Source of the DNA: Calliopum simillimum
Lineage: Eukaryota > Arthropoda > Insecta > Diptera > Lauxaniidae
NCBI GenBank assembly: GCA_951812925.1
Contig: OX638370.1
Coordinates: 24,977,964 to 25,041,963, forward strand
Length of the DNA: 64,000 bases
Reading direction: 5' to 3'
Positions 48,790 to 59,505 of this stretch are shown here, in pieces (the first letter of the stretch is position 1; each line of letters begins with the position of its first letter). Made by a program: the position numbers and the translations under genes. The notes below the pieces were generated by a model. The model was not told the DNA's origin. It saw nothing but the letters and a program-made list of their open reading frames with translations, and ran no database searches.

Positions 48790-50065
48790 AATCGGTTGAT
48801 GGGTCATTTAAGAAAAAAAATCTGCGGCTGCTATTAAATTAGTGGCTAGAAATCGGAGAGAGGGAGGCAAAATGCACTCTACAGTTTTTTTAATTTATCT
48901 AGCAAAGTTTCGATATTTTTTCCAGAAAAATTTTTGTGGAGAGTTAAATTTGCCATCGAAATAGCTATTTAAAAATTTAAAAAAAAAAATTGCTTTGCAA
49001 AAATTTCGAATTCTTGTGCTTAAACTCGCCTATATTTTTTAAGGGTCAGAGATAGGTATAGATTTATTTAAAATTAATAAAAGCAGATAAAATTTTCTTT
49101 AAACTGCTTTATTAAAAAATTTCTTAGGCTAAAAATAGAGCGAAATATGGCCAATCGAACATGGAAATTTTGTTTATGCTGTCGGAAAAATTGTTTTACT
49201 CAAAACATATGCATCTTACGGAAAACGTGTGTCGGGAAAAAATGCTTAAAATCATCCAAGAAATACGTGTGGATTGTTTTCAGAATTTTTTGGAACTTTT
49301 TTAATAACTTTTTTTTTTACCAATTTTTGAAAAATTTTAAAATGTCCCCAAAAATTATGAAAAAAATCACATGTATTTTTTGGACATTTTTTACCAAATA
49401 CACTTTTTTCGTAAGACGCCTTGGTTTTGAATAAAAAACCGTTTTTCCGACAGCTTAAAAAAAATTGATATGTTCGAGTGGCCATATTTCTGTAAATTTG
49501 TAACCTATTTCTGACACTAAAAAAAATATAGACATAAAAGCAAAATAACACAAGAATTCGAAATTTTTGCTTAATTTTATACCCAACACCCATGGTGTAT
49601 TCATTTTGTCCTTCCGTTTGTAACGCAGAGAAGGAGGAGTGGCAGGTATAGAAAAGTATATATATTCTTGATCAGCGCCACCTCCTGAGTCAATATAGCC
49701 ATGTCCGTCTGTCTGGCTGGCTCGCAGGCTGTCTGTATGTCTGAGGAAATATTTTTTACGAGAAAACTAAGAAAATAATTCCATGGAATTCGGTACAGTG
49801 GCTTTGTCGTAAAAGTTAGCTCGAGGGATTGAAAATGAGCGAAATCGGTCAATGGACATGCCTACCGCCCATACAAATAATATATTCAAAATGCAGTAAT
49901 GAGAGCACTATTTGCAATAGTAGAAGCAAAATACACATAAATACTTAAGATAGTAAGTACACGGAGAAAAATACGCACCATAATTTTAACTCCACTCGGC
50001 TAGTCGAAAAATTTAAGTAATCAACACTAAATTTCAAATATAATTTACCTTACGTAAGAACAAGT

Positions 50066-50640
50066 ACCTGGAGACCGATCCCTGCTCGGTCAATAATCTG
50101 ATTTTATCATTTTAATCGATGTTTTTATTCATAGCTATTTTTTGTTATGAAACTTGTACCTTTTCACCTCTAATGGTCATGCTTTCAAAAGGATAAATAA
50201 ACCGATGAGAATAATAATAAGAAAAAACTCGGAAAATATCGAATGGTATAGAAAAATATCAAAAACTAAAATTTTTTTTTTGGTGAAATAGAATGCCCTA
50301 AAATAAATAAATGGGATATGCCACAAAGCCAAAATATTTCGTCTTTTGTATGGGGGCTGAAATATCTTATCTTCGAAGGATCATAACACGGAAAATAAGA
50401 GTCCTATTGTAAAAATCCGAAAGGATATTTTGATAAGGAAAATTGTGGCTATTCGATTAATTTCACCATTTCTTGTAGTTATGCTGTAAGACTGTACACA
50501 GCGTTTTCATCAAATTCAAGCAAGGATATTTCAAAGTCCTGCAGGTGTAATGTAAGTTCTGCAATAGAGACGGATTCAGCGTCAAAATGTACGTAAGGCT
50601 GCATATAAGAATTAAAAAGTTAATTCCATTTTTTTTTTGT
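50066..50640 (+). repeat. Dispersed repeat, partner of 33925-34440
   Basis: GTACCTGGAGACCGATCCCT, TCAATAATCTGATTTTATCA and AGACGGATTCAGCGTCAAAA occur in the same order as at 33925. This copy has about 60 bp more near 50500-50560. Confidence 0.7.
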
Positions 50641-51773
50641 GCCTGAGTTATTTACCAACATTTTTATTTTGATAAAAAGTGGGCGTGGCAATTATTGAAC
50701 AAAGTCTAGTTTTCGTTATGCTTTAGATACTCATGATACAGATCCGCATGCCAAATTTCATCAAAATATGTTATACCATTTGTGGGGAATAGCATTTAAT
50801 TTGTTTTACTTGTATTGGAGGTTCCACGCACACCAGTGATATTTTGCCCACTTTCAGGTCATAGGTGCCTAATAGCAAGTAGACTCCCTACAGTTAAATT
50901 CAGAAAGATTGCTTTAGTAGTTTTCTATTTATAGCGTATTATATTTTTGTGGGCGGCGCCACGCCCTTCAACGTATTTTACCAATATAACGTTATATCAC
51001 ATATTAATTCTTGTTTGCAGTGGTAACATCTCCTAAACTATCATTAAGATTGTTGGAGTCGTTTTCGAGTAATATTGAATCAAAATTTTCAAGCGCTAAA
51101 AAGTGGGCGTGGCACTTCTTTGATTCCGATCACTTTTTGTCTGTTACAAGGTATTAATAAGCCGTACCTACTCACCAAATTTCATGCAAATATCTTTTAT
51201 GGTTTGCGAGTTATGATTGAATCAAATTTAAAATCTAGGGTAATGCCACGCCCTCTAGTGAGCATTTACAAAGTTCAAACCTAGCTCATTTTTCATTGTA
51301 TGCTAATATCTAACACTATTCCAAGTTTCATTAAAATCGCTGTATCTGTTCTCGAGAAAAATTTGGGCTTATATATATTTATTAATTTATATATTTATAA
51401 ACATACATACAATTTTATCTCGTATAAGAAGAGAAGATTTGATGGGTCCCTAACTTCATATTTACAAATAAAATGTAGTTAAATAATAAAGGAATATTTA
51501 CTACAAATTTCCTACATTTGACTTTATGTAAAGTAATTTATACTTTCAGAAAAAAAAAATGTATTACCACTTGGAATTTATAATTCTAGTCAAAATAACT
51601 TTATTTTTTTCACGCACAAAAATGATTGTCATAATTTTCATAATTGTCGAGTAAGGTAAATATCATAAGAATATAGAATCATTTTTACTTTTATAATTTT
51701 AGTAACAATTTCTATTTTTGGACTGACATTTTCTTTATATACAAATGTTTTTGCTTCTACATCACATGCGTAA

Positions 51774-51850
51774 GCAGCGCAGAGGATATGTATCTGACTA
51801 TCAGACGGGAAGGGCCAGGGTTCGTACCCCAGCGCGCGCCGGTCAGTTAA
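51774..51850 (+). repeat. tRNA-like segment with B box, followed by a T-rich run
   Basis: GCAGAGGATATGTATCTGAC, then ATCAGACGGGAAGGG, then CCAGGGTTCGTACCCCAG. TCTGACTATCAGA can form an anticodon-like stem and GGTTCGTACCC a T arm with one mismatch. The acceptor stem is not convincing, and 50 nt of T-rich sequence follows (Pol III terminator-like). A SINE head or tRNA pseudogene is more likely than a working tRNA. Confidence 0.5.
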
Positions 51851-52835
51851 TTTTTTTTTTTTTTTTGTTTTTTTTTTTTTTTTTGTTGTTTGAACTATAC
51901 CGTGAGGTAGATATCACGCCAATTTTTTCATTAGAATTACTAGGAAACATACATTCTGAATTGACTAAAGCAGTAAGGTGAATCTTAATTGGGTGTAAAG
52001 TTGCCACTATTCTAACTTGAAATTCTGGTGAAATTTATGAGAAATAAAGTAGCAAGTACTATTTTTTTCTCCATGTACAAGCTCTGAGCAAAAACTAGGC
52101 GACATTGGACAAGGGGGCGTGGTACCTCTTATATAAGCAAAAGCTTCAAAATGCTACACTAAAAACGTTTTTTGAGATAATCAATCCAAATATCACTCAA
52201 ACACTAAGAGCAGTAAGTGCAAACTCTGAACAAAAACTAGGTAATTTCGGACAAGAGGGCGTGGCACCTCCCATATAAGTAAAAAATCCAAAGTGCTGTG
52301 CTGAATTATCGAATTAAAAACTAAGTGAATTTTTTTACGATAATCACCCTAAATTTCACTCAGACACTTAAAATAGTAAATGCAAGCTCTGAGCAAAAAC
52401 TGGGCAAACTCGGACCGGACAAGAGGGTGTGGCACCTCCCGTGTAAGCAAAGGCTCCAAAATGCTATACTGAAAGCGTTTTTTGAGGTAATCGAACCAAA
52501 AACTAAGTGAATTTGTTCAAGAGAGTGTGACACCACTCGTACAAGCACTACTTCCAAAGAACTGCAAAGTAGGGTATCTTATTTTTGGCCAGGCCAAAAG
52601 TAACACCCTTACTAGTTTTTTTTTTTTAGATTTAACATTTTTAGCATAAGCAATTTGTTTTTTAAATTTTCAAATAAACTTTTTCGATGGCAAATTTAGT
52701 TCTCTACAAAAAATATCGATATTTTGCTTTGTTGAAAAAACTGTCAAGAGTGCATTTTGTCCCCCTCTCCGATGTCCACCCACTTATTTAATAGCACTCC
52801 GGCTTACCACTTAATCAATAGACTAATGGGCCGAT

Positions 52836-53399
52836 CATAGAATCCGATCAATTTTGTTAAATTTAATACATATGTATGGTCGATACCATCCAGCTGATTT
52901 TGAGATTTTCTTGCTTAAAATTCTCGATGATGTAAATTGAGGGGTTTTCCACATTTATACATGCTCATTTATTTTTAAATGGGTTAATATTTCTTGAAAT
53001 AAATAAATAAATCAGTCTTTTGCATGCTCCATCAATTAATTTATTTACTTAATCAATTCAATTTGTTTTGAGCTACATGAAATTAGAATTTCAAATTTTA
53101 TAAAATGATTGTGCAGATGTTTATAAAAATAGCATGGTGACAACACATTTAGTGATAACATCACATCGTCAAATAAATATTCAATTAATTAAATGCCTCG
53201 AAATTCAAATCGTCACACTTCAATACTGCAAAAATACTCGTATGTACAACTGTGTATTATTTAACTATTACTTGCTAAAGGAAAATATTGGTGTTTCCCC
53301 TCGAAAACAATGCTTTCTCAAGTTGATAGATGGATTGGATTAATATTCAATCTTATAACAGAGATCAAAAGTCAATTTGTTACCGAAAACCTAGAATTA
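52836..53399. other. No feature recognised
   Basis: AT-rich; short ORFs only. Confidence 0.45.
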
Positions 53400-53564
53400 A
53401 ATGAAATACGAAGGTTGACTCTTTTCAGAATGTCTCGCGCTATGAGGACTACTCCAACGAAAGCATTAGAAGTAATAATAAATAATTCATCAATAGATGT
53501 TTATGTGAGGGAAACAACTATTAGACTAAATCAGACTTGTATGTCCTTAAGGGTTCCAATTTAG
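53400..53564 (+). pseudogene. Non-LTR retrotransposon ORF2 fragment (region after the RT domain)
   Basis: About 54 codons read RRLTLFRMSRAMRTTPTKAL and EVIINNSSIDVYV. The pattern AMRTTPT.ALE.......DV is the conserved block between reverse transcriptase and RNase H in jockey/R1/I-type elements. Neither neighbouring domain is present. Confidence 0.6.
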
Positions 53565-53593
53565 AAGTACATACTTATATACGTATAATGGAA

Positions 53594-53812
53594 ATCGGAA
53601 CAGAACGAAGTAACGGCCATGTTTTGAAAAATGTTAAGAATTCATTTTCCCAAACATTTTTTTTTTAATATTTTTTACGGAAATCTTTTGAAAAACGAAT
53701 GTTTTTAATCCACCTTTCAAAAGATTTCCGTAAAAAAATTTTAAGAAAAAAAAAATTTTGTTTTGGGATAACTAATTTTTATGATTTCTCAAAACATGGC
53801 CGCCATTCCGAC
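53594..53812. mobile_element. Hairpin MITE (~220 bp)
   Basis: ACGGCCATGTTTTGAAAAAT on the left, and the complement of GCGGCCATGTTTTGAGAAAT on the right. The centre is a second palindrome, TTTACGGAAATCTTTTGAAA with its complement. Confidence 0.75.
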
Positions 53813-53948
53813 AATATTCTTATGATTTATATGAGAAATATTAGTTCTTTTGTATACCTTTTATTTTCTAAGCAATGAAAGTTATATTTTTCTACTTTGA
53901 AATCAAAGCGCAACAAAAAATATTATTTTGAGAATATCAACTCAAAAA

Positions 53949-54065
53949 ATTTCCGCCATTTTGTAAATTTTAAAAATTTAAAAATGGAAATCAAAAGAAC
54001 ATTCAATGCTACAAGAATCTGGAAAACAAATTAAAAAAATTATTTTTGACAAAATGGCGGAATTT
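53949..54065. mobile_element. Short hairpin MITE (~117 bp)
   Basis: TTCCGCCATTTTGTAAA on the left pairs with TTGACAAAATGGCGGAA on the right. A Helentron-like element begins 12 bp after it. Confidence 0.6.
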
Positions 54066-54076
54066 AGAAAAAAAAA

Positions 54077-54641
54077 CTAGTAAGGGTGCAACCTTTGGCC
54101 TGGCCAAACATTAAATACCCTACACTGCAGTATTTTGAAAATTTTGCTTGTATGGGTGGTGCCACGTTCTTTTTTCCGAGTTCACCCAGTTATTGCTCAG
54201 AGCTTGCATTTATAGTCCATAGTGTCTAAGTAAAATTTAGTTCTATTGTCTCAAAAAACGCTTTCGGTATAGCGTTTTGAAACTTTCGCTTATATGGGAG
54301 GTGCCACGCCCTCTTGTCCCAACCCCCCTTGTTTTTGCTCAGAGCTTGCGCTAATAATTCGTAGTATTTATGTGTATTTTGGTTGAATTGTCGTGAAAGA
54401 TACTCCTAAAGTTGCATTTTGAATATATTTTTTGTATGGGCGATAGGGGTATCCGTTGACCGATTTCACTCATTTTCAATCCCACGAGCTAACTTTGACG
54501 ACGAAGGCAGTGTACCAAATTTCATTGAATTATATTGCTCAGTTTTCCCAAAAAATGTATTTGCACGCACAGCCAGCCAGCCAGACAGACGGACATAGCT
54601 AAGTATATCGACTCAGGAGGTGACGCTGATCAAGAATATAT
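54077..54641 (+). mobile_element. Helentron-like element, 3' end displaced by a MITE
   Basis: Starts CTAGTAAGGGTGCAACCTTT and runs through GCCAGCCAGACAGACGGACA to TGATCAAGAATATA, where a MITE interrupts it. The last ~90 bp of the family (GCCACGCCTCC to the end) do not resume after the MITE. Confidence 0.7.
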
Positions 54642-54836
54642 GGGCATATCCGAAAATAATCTCTTCTAATATGAAAAAAAAATTTTCATTTTCAATAACC
54701 ACCCCTCTTGGGTCGCAATTTTTTGGTTCATCTATTGGGAATTTCATTTTATACGTCTAGGAATATATTCCACCACATTTAGTTATTGAACATGAAACCT
54801 GGGTCGTATAAGAGGAGATTATTTTAGGATATGCCT
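54642..54836. mobile_element. MITE inside the Helentron-like copy
   Basis: GGGCATATCCGAAAATAATC and the complement of GGCATATCCTAAAATAATCT form the ends. ATATA flanks both sides, but the site is itself ATATATA, so the duplication length is ambiguous. Confidence 0.7.
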
Positions 54837-55018
54837 ATATAAGTACTTATCAAAACATCCAATTGAACAATCATTTTCAACTAAAAATCCTGCTGTATCA
54901 ACCGATAAAATACATCAAGCAATAAATAACCAATTTTTCAAACAAGTACATAAGTGTGTACTGAAAATATTTAAAGAGAAAGTATTTTGTGCTTGTGGAT
55001 TTTTAAACAGTCTACGTA

Positions 55019-55850
55019 TCGGAGATTGGGGAGTTTTGCAACAAAGGGAGTTGTGCAACACTTCGATGAATATCAAATGACAATAGTTGTCATGTGTCCA
55101 ACTGCTGTCAATTGTTTGTCTTTGGTACGATCTAACTTTTTCACTAGCGCTCGTCGCGTCAACACCTAATCTTCGTATCGCTCTTCATTGTGTATTAAAA
55201 AATTTGTCGGAAAGTTTTATTGTCCTCTTGTGTTTACGGTGTTTTCAAACACTTCTTGAAGCTGATGATAAAGGTCAATATATACAAAACATTCCTTTGT
55301 AAATACCCTTTCAACGCATGAAAGTAATGATGTTTAATCATTCGATGTATCGATGACGCGTTGGCCATTTTGAATATGTAGAAAGTGGGGAGTTTCGCAA
55401 CAAAACGCCACATTTGACAGTTTTCAACCCGAATTTGCATTTTTTGCATTATTTGTGAATAATTCTTATGTTTCATGCAATTTGGTGGATTTTCTTCACA
55501 GAATTTAGTATTTTTCTTGATTTTATTCGTGACTTTTCGTGATTTTTATAGATAGTCGCCATGCCACGTCGTACGTATCGTGCGACCAGCGAGTGATATC
55601 AATGCCTTAGTGGCTGCAATCATTGAGATAATTTAATAAAGAATACCTATGCGTCAAAATGTGTAATTTTCTTTTATTTAAAGCTGTGTTGCACAACTGC
55701 GTCCGTGTTGCACAACTCCCCAAAAACGCGTCTTTTGCGCTTTGAAGCATATTAGAGATTATATGTATACACTTAGATGCTAAAAAAAAATTAATTTCAT
55801 AATTTTTTTCCCCTGAAACCAAACCTGTCGCACAACTCCCCATTCTCCCC
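55019..55850. mobile_element. TIR element with repeated GGGGAGTTNTGCAACA motif
   Basis: The left end is GGAGATTGGGGAGTTTTGCA and the right end is the complement of GGAGAATGGGGAGTTGTGCG. Further copies of the motif lie at 55385-55405 and 55688-55730. No coding frame looks real. Confidence 0.65.
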
Positions 55851-56717
55851 TATCATCAAGTTACATTGTAACTAATTAATTACTTTTTGCTGCAATCTTC
55901 CTAGACATCGCAATTATCAACTTTTTCAGTGGCACCCGATTCAGCACTGCAGGCTGATGGACTCGTAATAAACATGTCCTAAGCTATCGATTCCCATATA
56001 AATTTCCACTACACCGCGCTCAGCTCTCCATCTTAGAGTGAAGAACTCATATTTAACTAAAATATTTTAATTTTTATTAAAAATACTACAAAAAAAAAAT
56101 GCACCATTAAATACTAAAAGAAAAACTGCCGCAATAATGTAATTATTTACATAATAACAATTAAATTTTATGCAATCGATAAAAAAAATCTACAAAAGTT
56201 TTCCATTAAAAACTGACATTAAAATTGAATAGAAAAAAAAACTTTAATAAAACAATACAAAATCATCTAGAAAAGTTTAAGGCATCACTCAACAGCTCAA
56301 TTTGATGATTTATTTTTAAACATGAGAGAATTTTACGCGCAGTTTACAATTGAACATTTTTGATACACAGAGTAAAATAAAAAATAAATATTTTACAAAA
56401 CAACAAAAAAGATTGAAAAAAATTCACACACATAAAATAATTTTTATTAGAGGTCGTCGACGATAGACAGGCGTTGTAAACAAATGGCAACAAACCGGCA
56501 ACGATCATCATACGGCACGATCAGCCAGCCACACGTTCAGCAACGCCAGCCGGCAGTTTCAGCCAACAAGTGTTTCGTTTTGTGCGGGGTGGGGGGCTTG
56601 TTAGGGGATAACAAGCCACACACACAGATACACATAGATCAAGCAGCATGACATCACATTGAAAAGATCTATTGGATACTAAAAATAAAACAAAAGTCTG
56701 AACCAGTGTTTCCATAA
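55851..56717. other. No feature recognised
   Basis: Intergenic; nothing named. Confidence 0.45.
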
Positions 56718-56719
56718 TA

Positions 56720-56984
56720 CTACGTTTCCACCGGAGATTTAGCTGTAATTAGATCGATAAATCTCATCGTTAAGTCCGCTGGCAGAAAGAGATTAATTTT
56801 TGACAATAAATATCATAAGCGGGGAAACGAAAGTAGGTTTTCCTTTTCTTCTTAGTAAAGGGACGCCACTTGATCGAAAATAGCAAAATTTGATAACCCT
56901 GCTGAGTTTTATGCGCAAATTTAAAATAAATTTAGAGCTCGAAATCGCCGTTAATTATCTCAAAACTCTCCTGTGGAAACGTAG
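56720..56984. mobile_element. Complete MITE, CTACGTTTCCACC family, TA duplication
   Basis: 265 bp, from CTACGTTTCCACCGGAGATT to the complement ending GTGGAAACGTAG, flanked by TA at 56718-56719 and 56985-56986. It is the reference copy for fragments at 30970, 43745, 45783 and 46855. Confidence 0.85.
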
Positions 56985-56986
56985 TA

Positions 56987-57620
56987 TATGGGCGGTTAAT
57001 GCATTCCCTAAAATTATATGCAGTTTGTTTCGGTAAGTAATGAAAAGATTTGATGGGGTAGGGTAAGTGACTTGTAAATAAGCGTCTATGACAAATTAGA
57101 AAATGAGAATTTTTTCTTTGTTTTCAGTTCTAAAGAGAAAATTAAAAATGAGCACAATTTTCTTAAGATGGAAAAATAGTATTTTTTTAAGATATGTCTG
57201 CGGGACATAAATGCTTGGGAATCTCTTATTCAAGCAATGGATAACAATCAACAATTAGAATAGAAATTTAATCATACTATGTACGAGTACATTGTCTGTT
57301 TATTAATTTTGAAGCATTACTTGCGAAACAGCTAAATATGCATGTTTTTTATTTCAGAAAAGAAGTGGAGCAAAAATAATGTCATAATGTTGTTGATCCA
57401 TAATTTTTGCGCATAGCACTAAATGTTATCATGTTTTGACATTCATATTGTAGACAGATAAGAAATAAGCTTAGAATATGCCAAACTAATTTGTGAAACG
57501 AGCACATATGTACATAAATTGATCGATATTTGAGAATGCCTGTACATGAAATCTTAAAAAATACTCCAAGAAATTCAATATTTAAATCTTTACTGTACGC
57601 TGGTTTCATTTTGACACTTA
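56987..57620. other. No feature recognised
   Basis: Nothing named. Confidence 0.45.
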
Positions 57621-57997
57621 TAGGGCTATTCTGGCTAAGACAGCAGAAAGTCTTTCGGAATACATGTCAGAATTACTTTCTAAGATTTTTTTAGACTCCC
57701 GAAGACATTCGGTATTCTGGCGCAGAAATCTTTTGGAAAAAGCTCATAAATTCACCACACCAAAGCTTTCGTGGTGAACTTGTCAAATTGTGCAAAATAA
57801 AGGCCGCTTTATACAATCCCACATGTCAGAAAAAAAGTGTAATAGAATTTCATTATACTGTCAATTTTGTTTTAATGTGAGGAGGAGTGTCAAATTTCAT
57901 GTTTAGACTGTCAAAAGAATCAAAACGCTTTTTCATTAGATTGTTTTTCTCTAGTTTAAACTATCACACATTGCTTGCAACATATCAATTTGGACAT

Positions 57998-58440
57998 GTC
58001 TTTATACTGGGTGCGAAACATGGCTTGTTACTGAACAACTAACAAACAAGCTGCAAGTATTCGTCAACAAATGCTTAAGGCGTATACTAAAGGTTTGGTG
58101 GCCTCGCACTATATCAAATGCCGAGCTACATCAAAAATGCAAACAGAAGGCTATAGCAAACGAAATCAAGCTGCGCAAATGGAGATGGATTGGTCACACT
58201 CTCCGGAAACCACACAGCGAAGTTTGTCGCCAGGCCCTTGAGTGGAATCCACAAGGCAGTAGAGGACGTGGTAGACCCAAAACCAACTGGAAAAGGTCGT
58301 TGGAAAAGGAAATCCAAGAATCGGGAAAATCGTGGCAAGAGATCAAAGTCATCGCAAGGGATCGTGACCAATGGAGAGATTTCATATTGGCCCTATGCTC
58401 CTCCTAGGAGTTAAAGGAGAATACATACATACATTTATAC
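57998..58440 (+). mobile_element. 5'-truncated non-LTR retrotransposon, 3' end only
   Basis: The C-terminal coding end of the reverse-transcriptase ORF is followed by an ACATACATACAT tail instead of poly(A), as in RTE/CR1-like elements with repeat tails. It sits inside the TAA-flanked MITE. Its segment 58311-58380 is the source-like sequence for the tandem array at 6465-7795. Confidence 0.75.
58003..58413 (+). pseudogene. Non-LTR ORF2 C-terminal fragment
   Basis: About 136 codons are open to TAG. They include GCETWLVTEQLTNKLQVFVN, NKCLRRILKVWWPRTISNAE, KLRKWRWIGHTLRKP, QALEWNPQGSRGRGRPKTNW and ARDRDQWRDFILALCSS. CLRRIL..WP..ISN.EL then KWRWIGHTLRK and ALEWNPQG..GRGRP is the standard end of RTE/CR1-like ORF2 proteins. 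The RT catalytic part is missing. Confidence 0.85.
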
Positions 58441-58583
58441 TTTGTGGGATAGTGTAAAGCGGCCTTAACATGGTTGAATTGCTCTGGTTGCAGCGATAAC
58501 AAATGCTGCTTCTTCTTAAACTACGAAAACGTCAAAATTCTTTGTTTTGATTCTAGACTTTGGACAGATAGCAAGTCAATTTA

Positions 58584-59505
58584 TTGTGTTGTAATTAGTT
58601 TTAAAGGTTTTCTAAGGGATGGCGTAACTATCAATAGATCGCATCGGGCACACCTGTGACCATATTCATTTCAAAGCACATTGTCTAAGCTTCATTTTTC
58701 AGCATGTGTCATTCCACTGAAGTGTAAACAACATATATTTTTTTCTCTGTGAACATGTCGACTTTCGTTCCAACAAAACGCAATTTGCGGGAAGGTTTAC
58801 TTTTGTGCTTCCATTTGAAGAAAAAGCGGTTGAAGCACAACGATGAAGCACTGGCGATGAAAAGTGGATCCATTACGATAATCCTAAGCGAAAAAAATCG
58901 TGGGGAACACCCGGCCATGCATCAACATCGACGGCCAAGCCGAATATTCATGGCGCCAAGCTTATGCTGTGTATTTGGTGGGATCAGAAGGGTGTCGTGT
59001 ACTATGAGCTGCTAAAACCTAACGAAACCATCACTGGGGAACGCTACCAACAACAATTGATGCAATTGAGCCGAGCATTAAAGGTTAAACGGCCGGAATA
59101 TGCCAAAAGACACGACAAAGTGGTTTTTCAACATGACAACGCACGGCCACATGTAGCAAGAACCGCCAAGGAAACGTTGGAGGCGCTGAATTGGGATGTG
59201 CTACCCCACCCGCCTTATAGCCCAGACATAGCCCCTTCCGACTACCACCTATTCAGATCGATGACGCATGGCGTGGCTGAGCAGCACTTCACTTCTAACG
59301 ATGATACCAAAAAATGTGTCGATTCGTGGATTGCCTCTAAAGACGAGTCGTTCTTCCGGCGCGGAATCCATATGCTGCCAGAAAGATGGGAAAATGTTGT
59401 AGCTAACGATGGACAATACTTTGAATAATATACATTGTACCGTTGTTTCTAAATAAATGCTCAAAAACCGAAAAAAAAACCTTTAAAATTAATTCCAACA
59501 CCCAA
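58584..59505 (+). mobile_element. mariner element, internally deleted
   Basis: Left end TTGTGTTGTAATTAGTTTTA AAGG; complement of the right end TTGGGTGTTGGAATTAATTT TAAAGG. TA precedes the left end; the right flank is TG. At 922 bp it is about 350 bp shorter than a full mariner, in line with the codons missing from the transposase. Confidence 0.85.
58755..59428 (+). pseudogene. mariner DD34D transposase, deleted and frameshifted
   Basis: The N-terminus MSTFVPTKRNLREGLLLCFH is followed by a 1-bp shift and then a deletion near 58830-58848 of roughly 110 codons. From GDEKWIHYDNPKRKKSWG the frame is open to TAA at 59428. The catalytic triad is visible: D of GDEKW, D of VVFQHDNARPH and D of IAPSDYHLF, with 34 residues between the last two (DD34D). 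The helix-turn-helix region is lost, so the protein could not bind its ends. The catalytic half is well kept, so the element is not very old. Confidence 0.9.

Larger units (their letters stand above)
49957..52078. mobile_element. 2.1-kb insertion with short TIRs inside the Helentron-like copy
   Basis: Ends GTACACGGAGAAAAATA and the complement of GTACATGGAGAAAAAAATA. The flanks join as AATACTTAAGATAGTAA plus AAGCTCTGAGC, which matches the uninterrupted family sequence. It contains a dispersed repeat (50066-50640), GTGGGCGTGGCA-type blocks (50680-51260) and a tRNA-like segment. No transposase seen. Confidence 0.65.
49575..52615 (-). mobile_element. Helentron-like element, minus orientation, opened by a 2.1-kb insertion
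   Basis: The 3' end is TTTTATACCCAACACCC on the plus strand at 49575. The 5' end is GGCCAGGCCAAAAGTAACAC then CCTTACTAG at 52615. The 3' section (CCGTCTGTCTGGCTGG, GTAACGCAGAGAAGGAGG) is at 49575-49956 and the GGAGGTGCCACGCCC-type 5' section at 52079-52615. The two halves join in family order once 49957-52078 is removed. Confidence 0.75.
48790..52835. mobile_element. Foldback element opened by a Helentron-like insertion
   Basis: The left arm (48790-about 49310) pairs with two separated right-arm pieces. 49330-49574 mirrors 49000-49310 (AATTTCGAATTCTTGTG and its complement; ATGGCCAATCGAACAT at 49147 with its complement ending at 49485). 52616-52835 mirrors 48790-49000 (AAAATGCACTCTACAGTTTT, AAATTTGCCATCGAAATAGC). 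Removing 49575-52615 restores an element of about 1 kb with ~490-bp arms. The ORFs at 49147-49434 (+) and 49252-49593 (-) read the two arms and are not genes. Confidence 0.8.
57801..58465. mobile_element. MITE with TAA duplication, holding a retrotransposon fragment
   Basis: AGGCCGCTTTATACAATCCC and the complement of AGGCCGCTTTACACTATCCC form the ends. TAA lies on both sides (57798-57800 and 58466-58468). A 3-bp TWA-type duplication is typical of PIF/Harbinger. A non-LTR fragment occupies most of the interior. Confidence 0.75.

Noticed and set aside
49147..49593. Two opposing ORFs of 95 and 113 codons with shared Cys/Lys residues
   Set aside because: They read the two arms of a foldback element, which explains their similarity.
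51774..51850. Functional tRNA gene
   Set aside because: T arm has a mismatch and no acceptor stem closes by eye; kept only as a tRNA-like repeat.
58191..58414. Plus-strand ORF rich in Lys/Arg (GKGRWKRKSKNRENRGKRS) and opposing minus ORFs
   Set aside because: Out-of-frame shadows of the non-LTR C-terminal fragment, whose own frame carries the recognised motifs.
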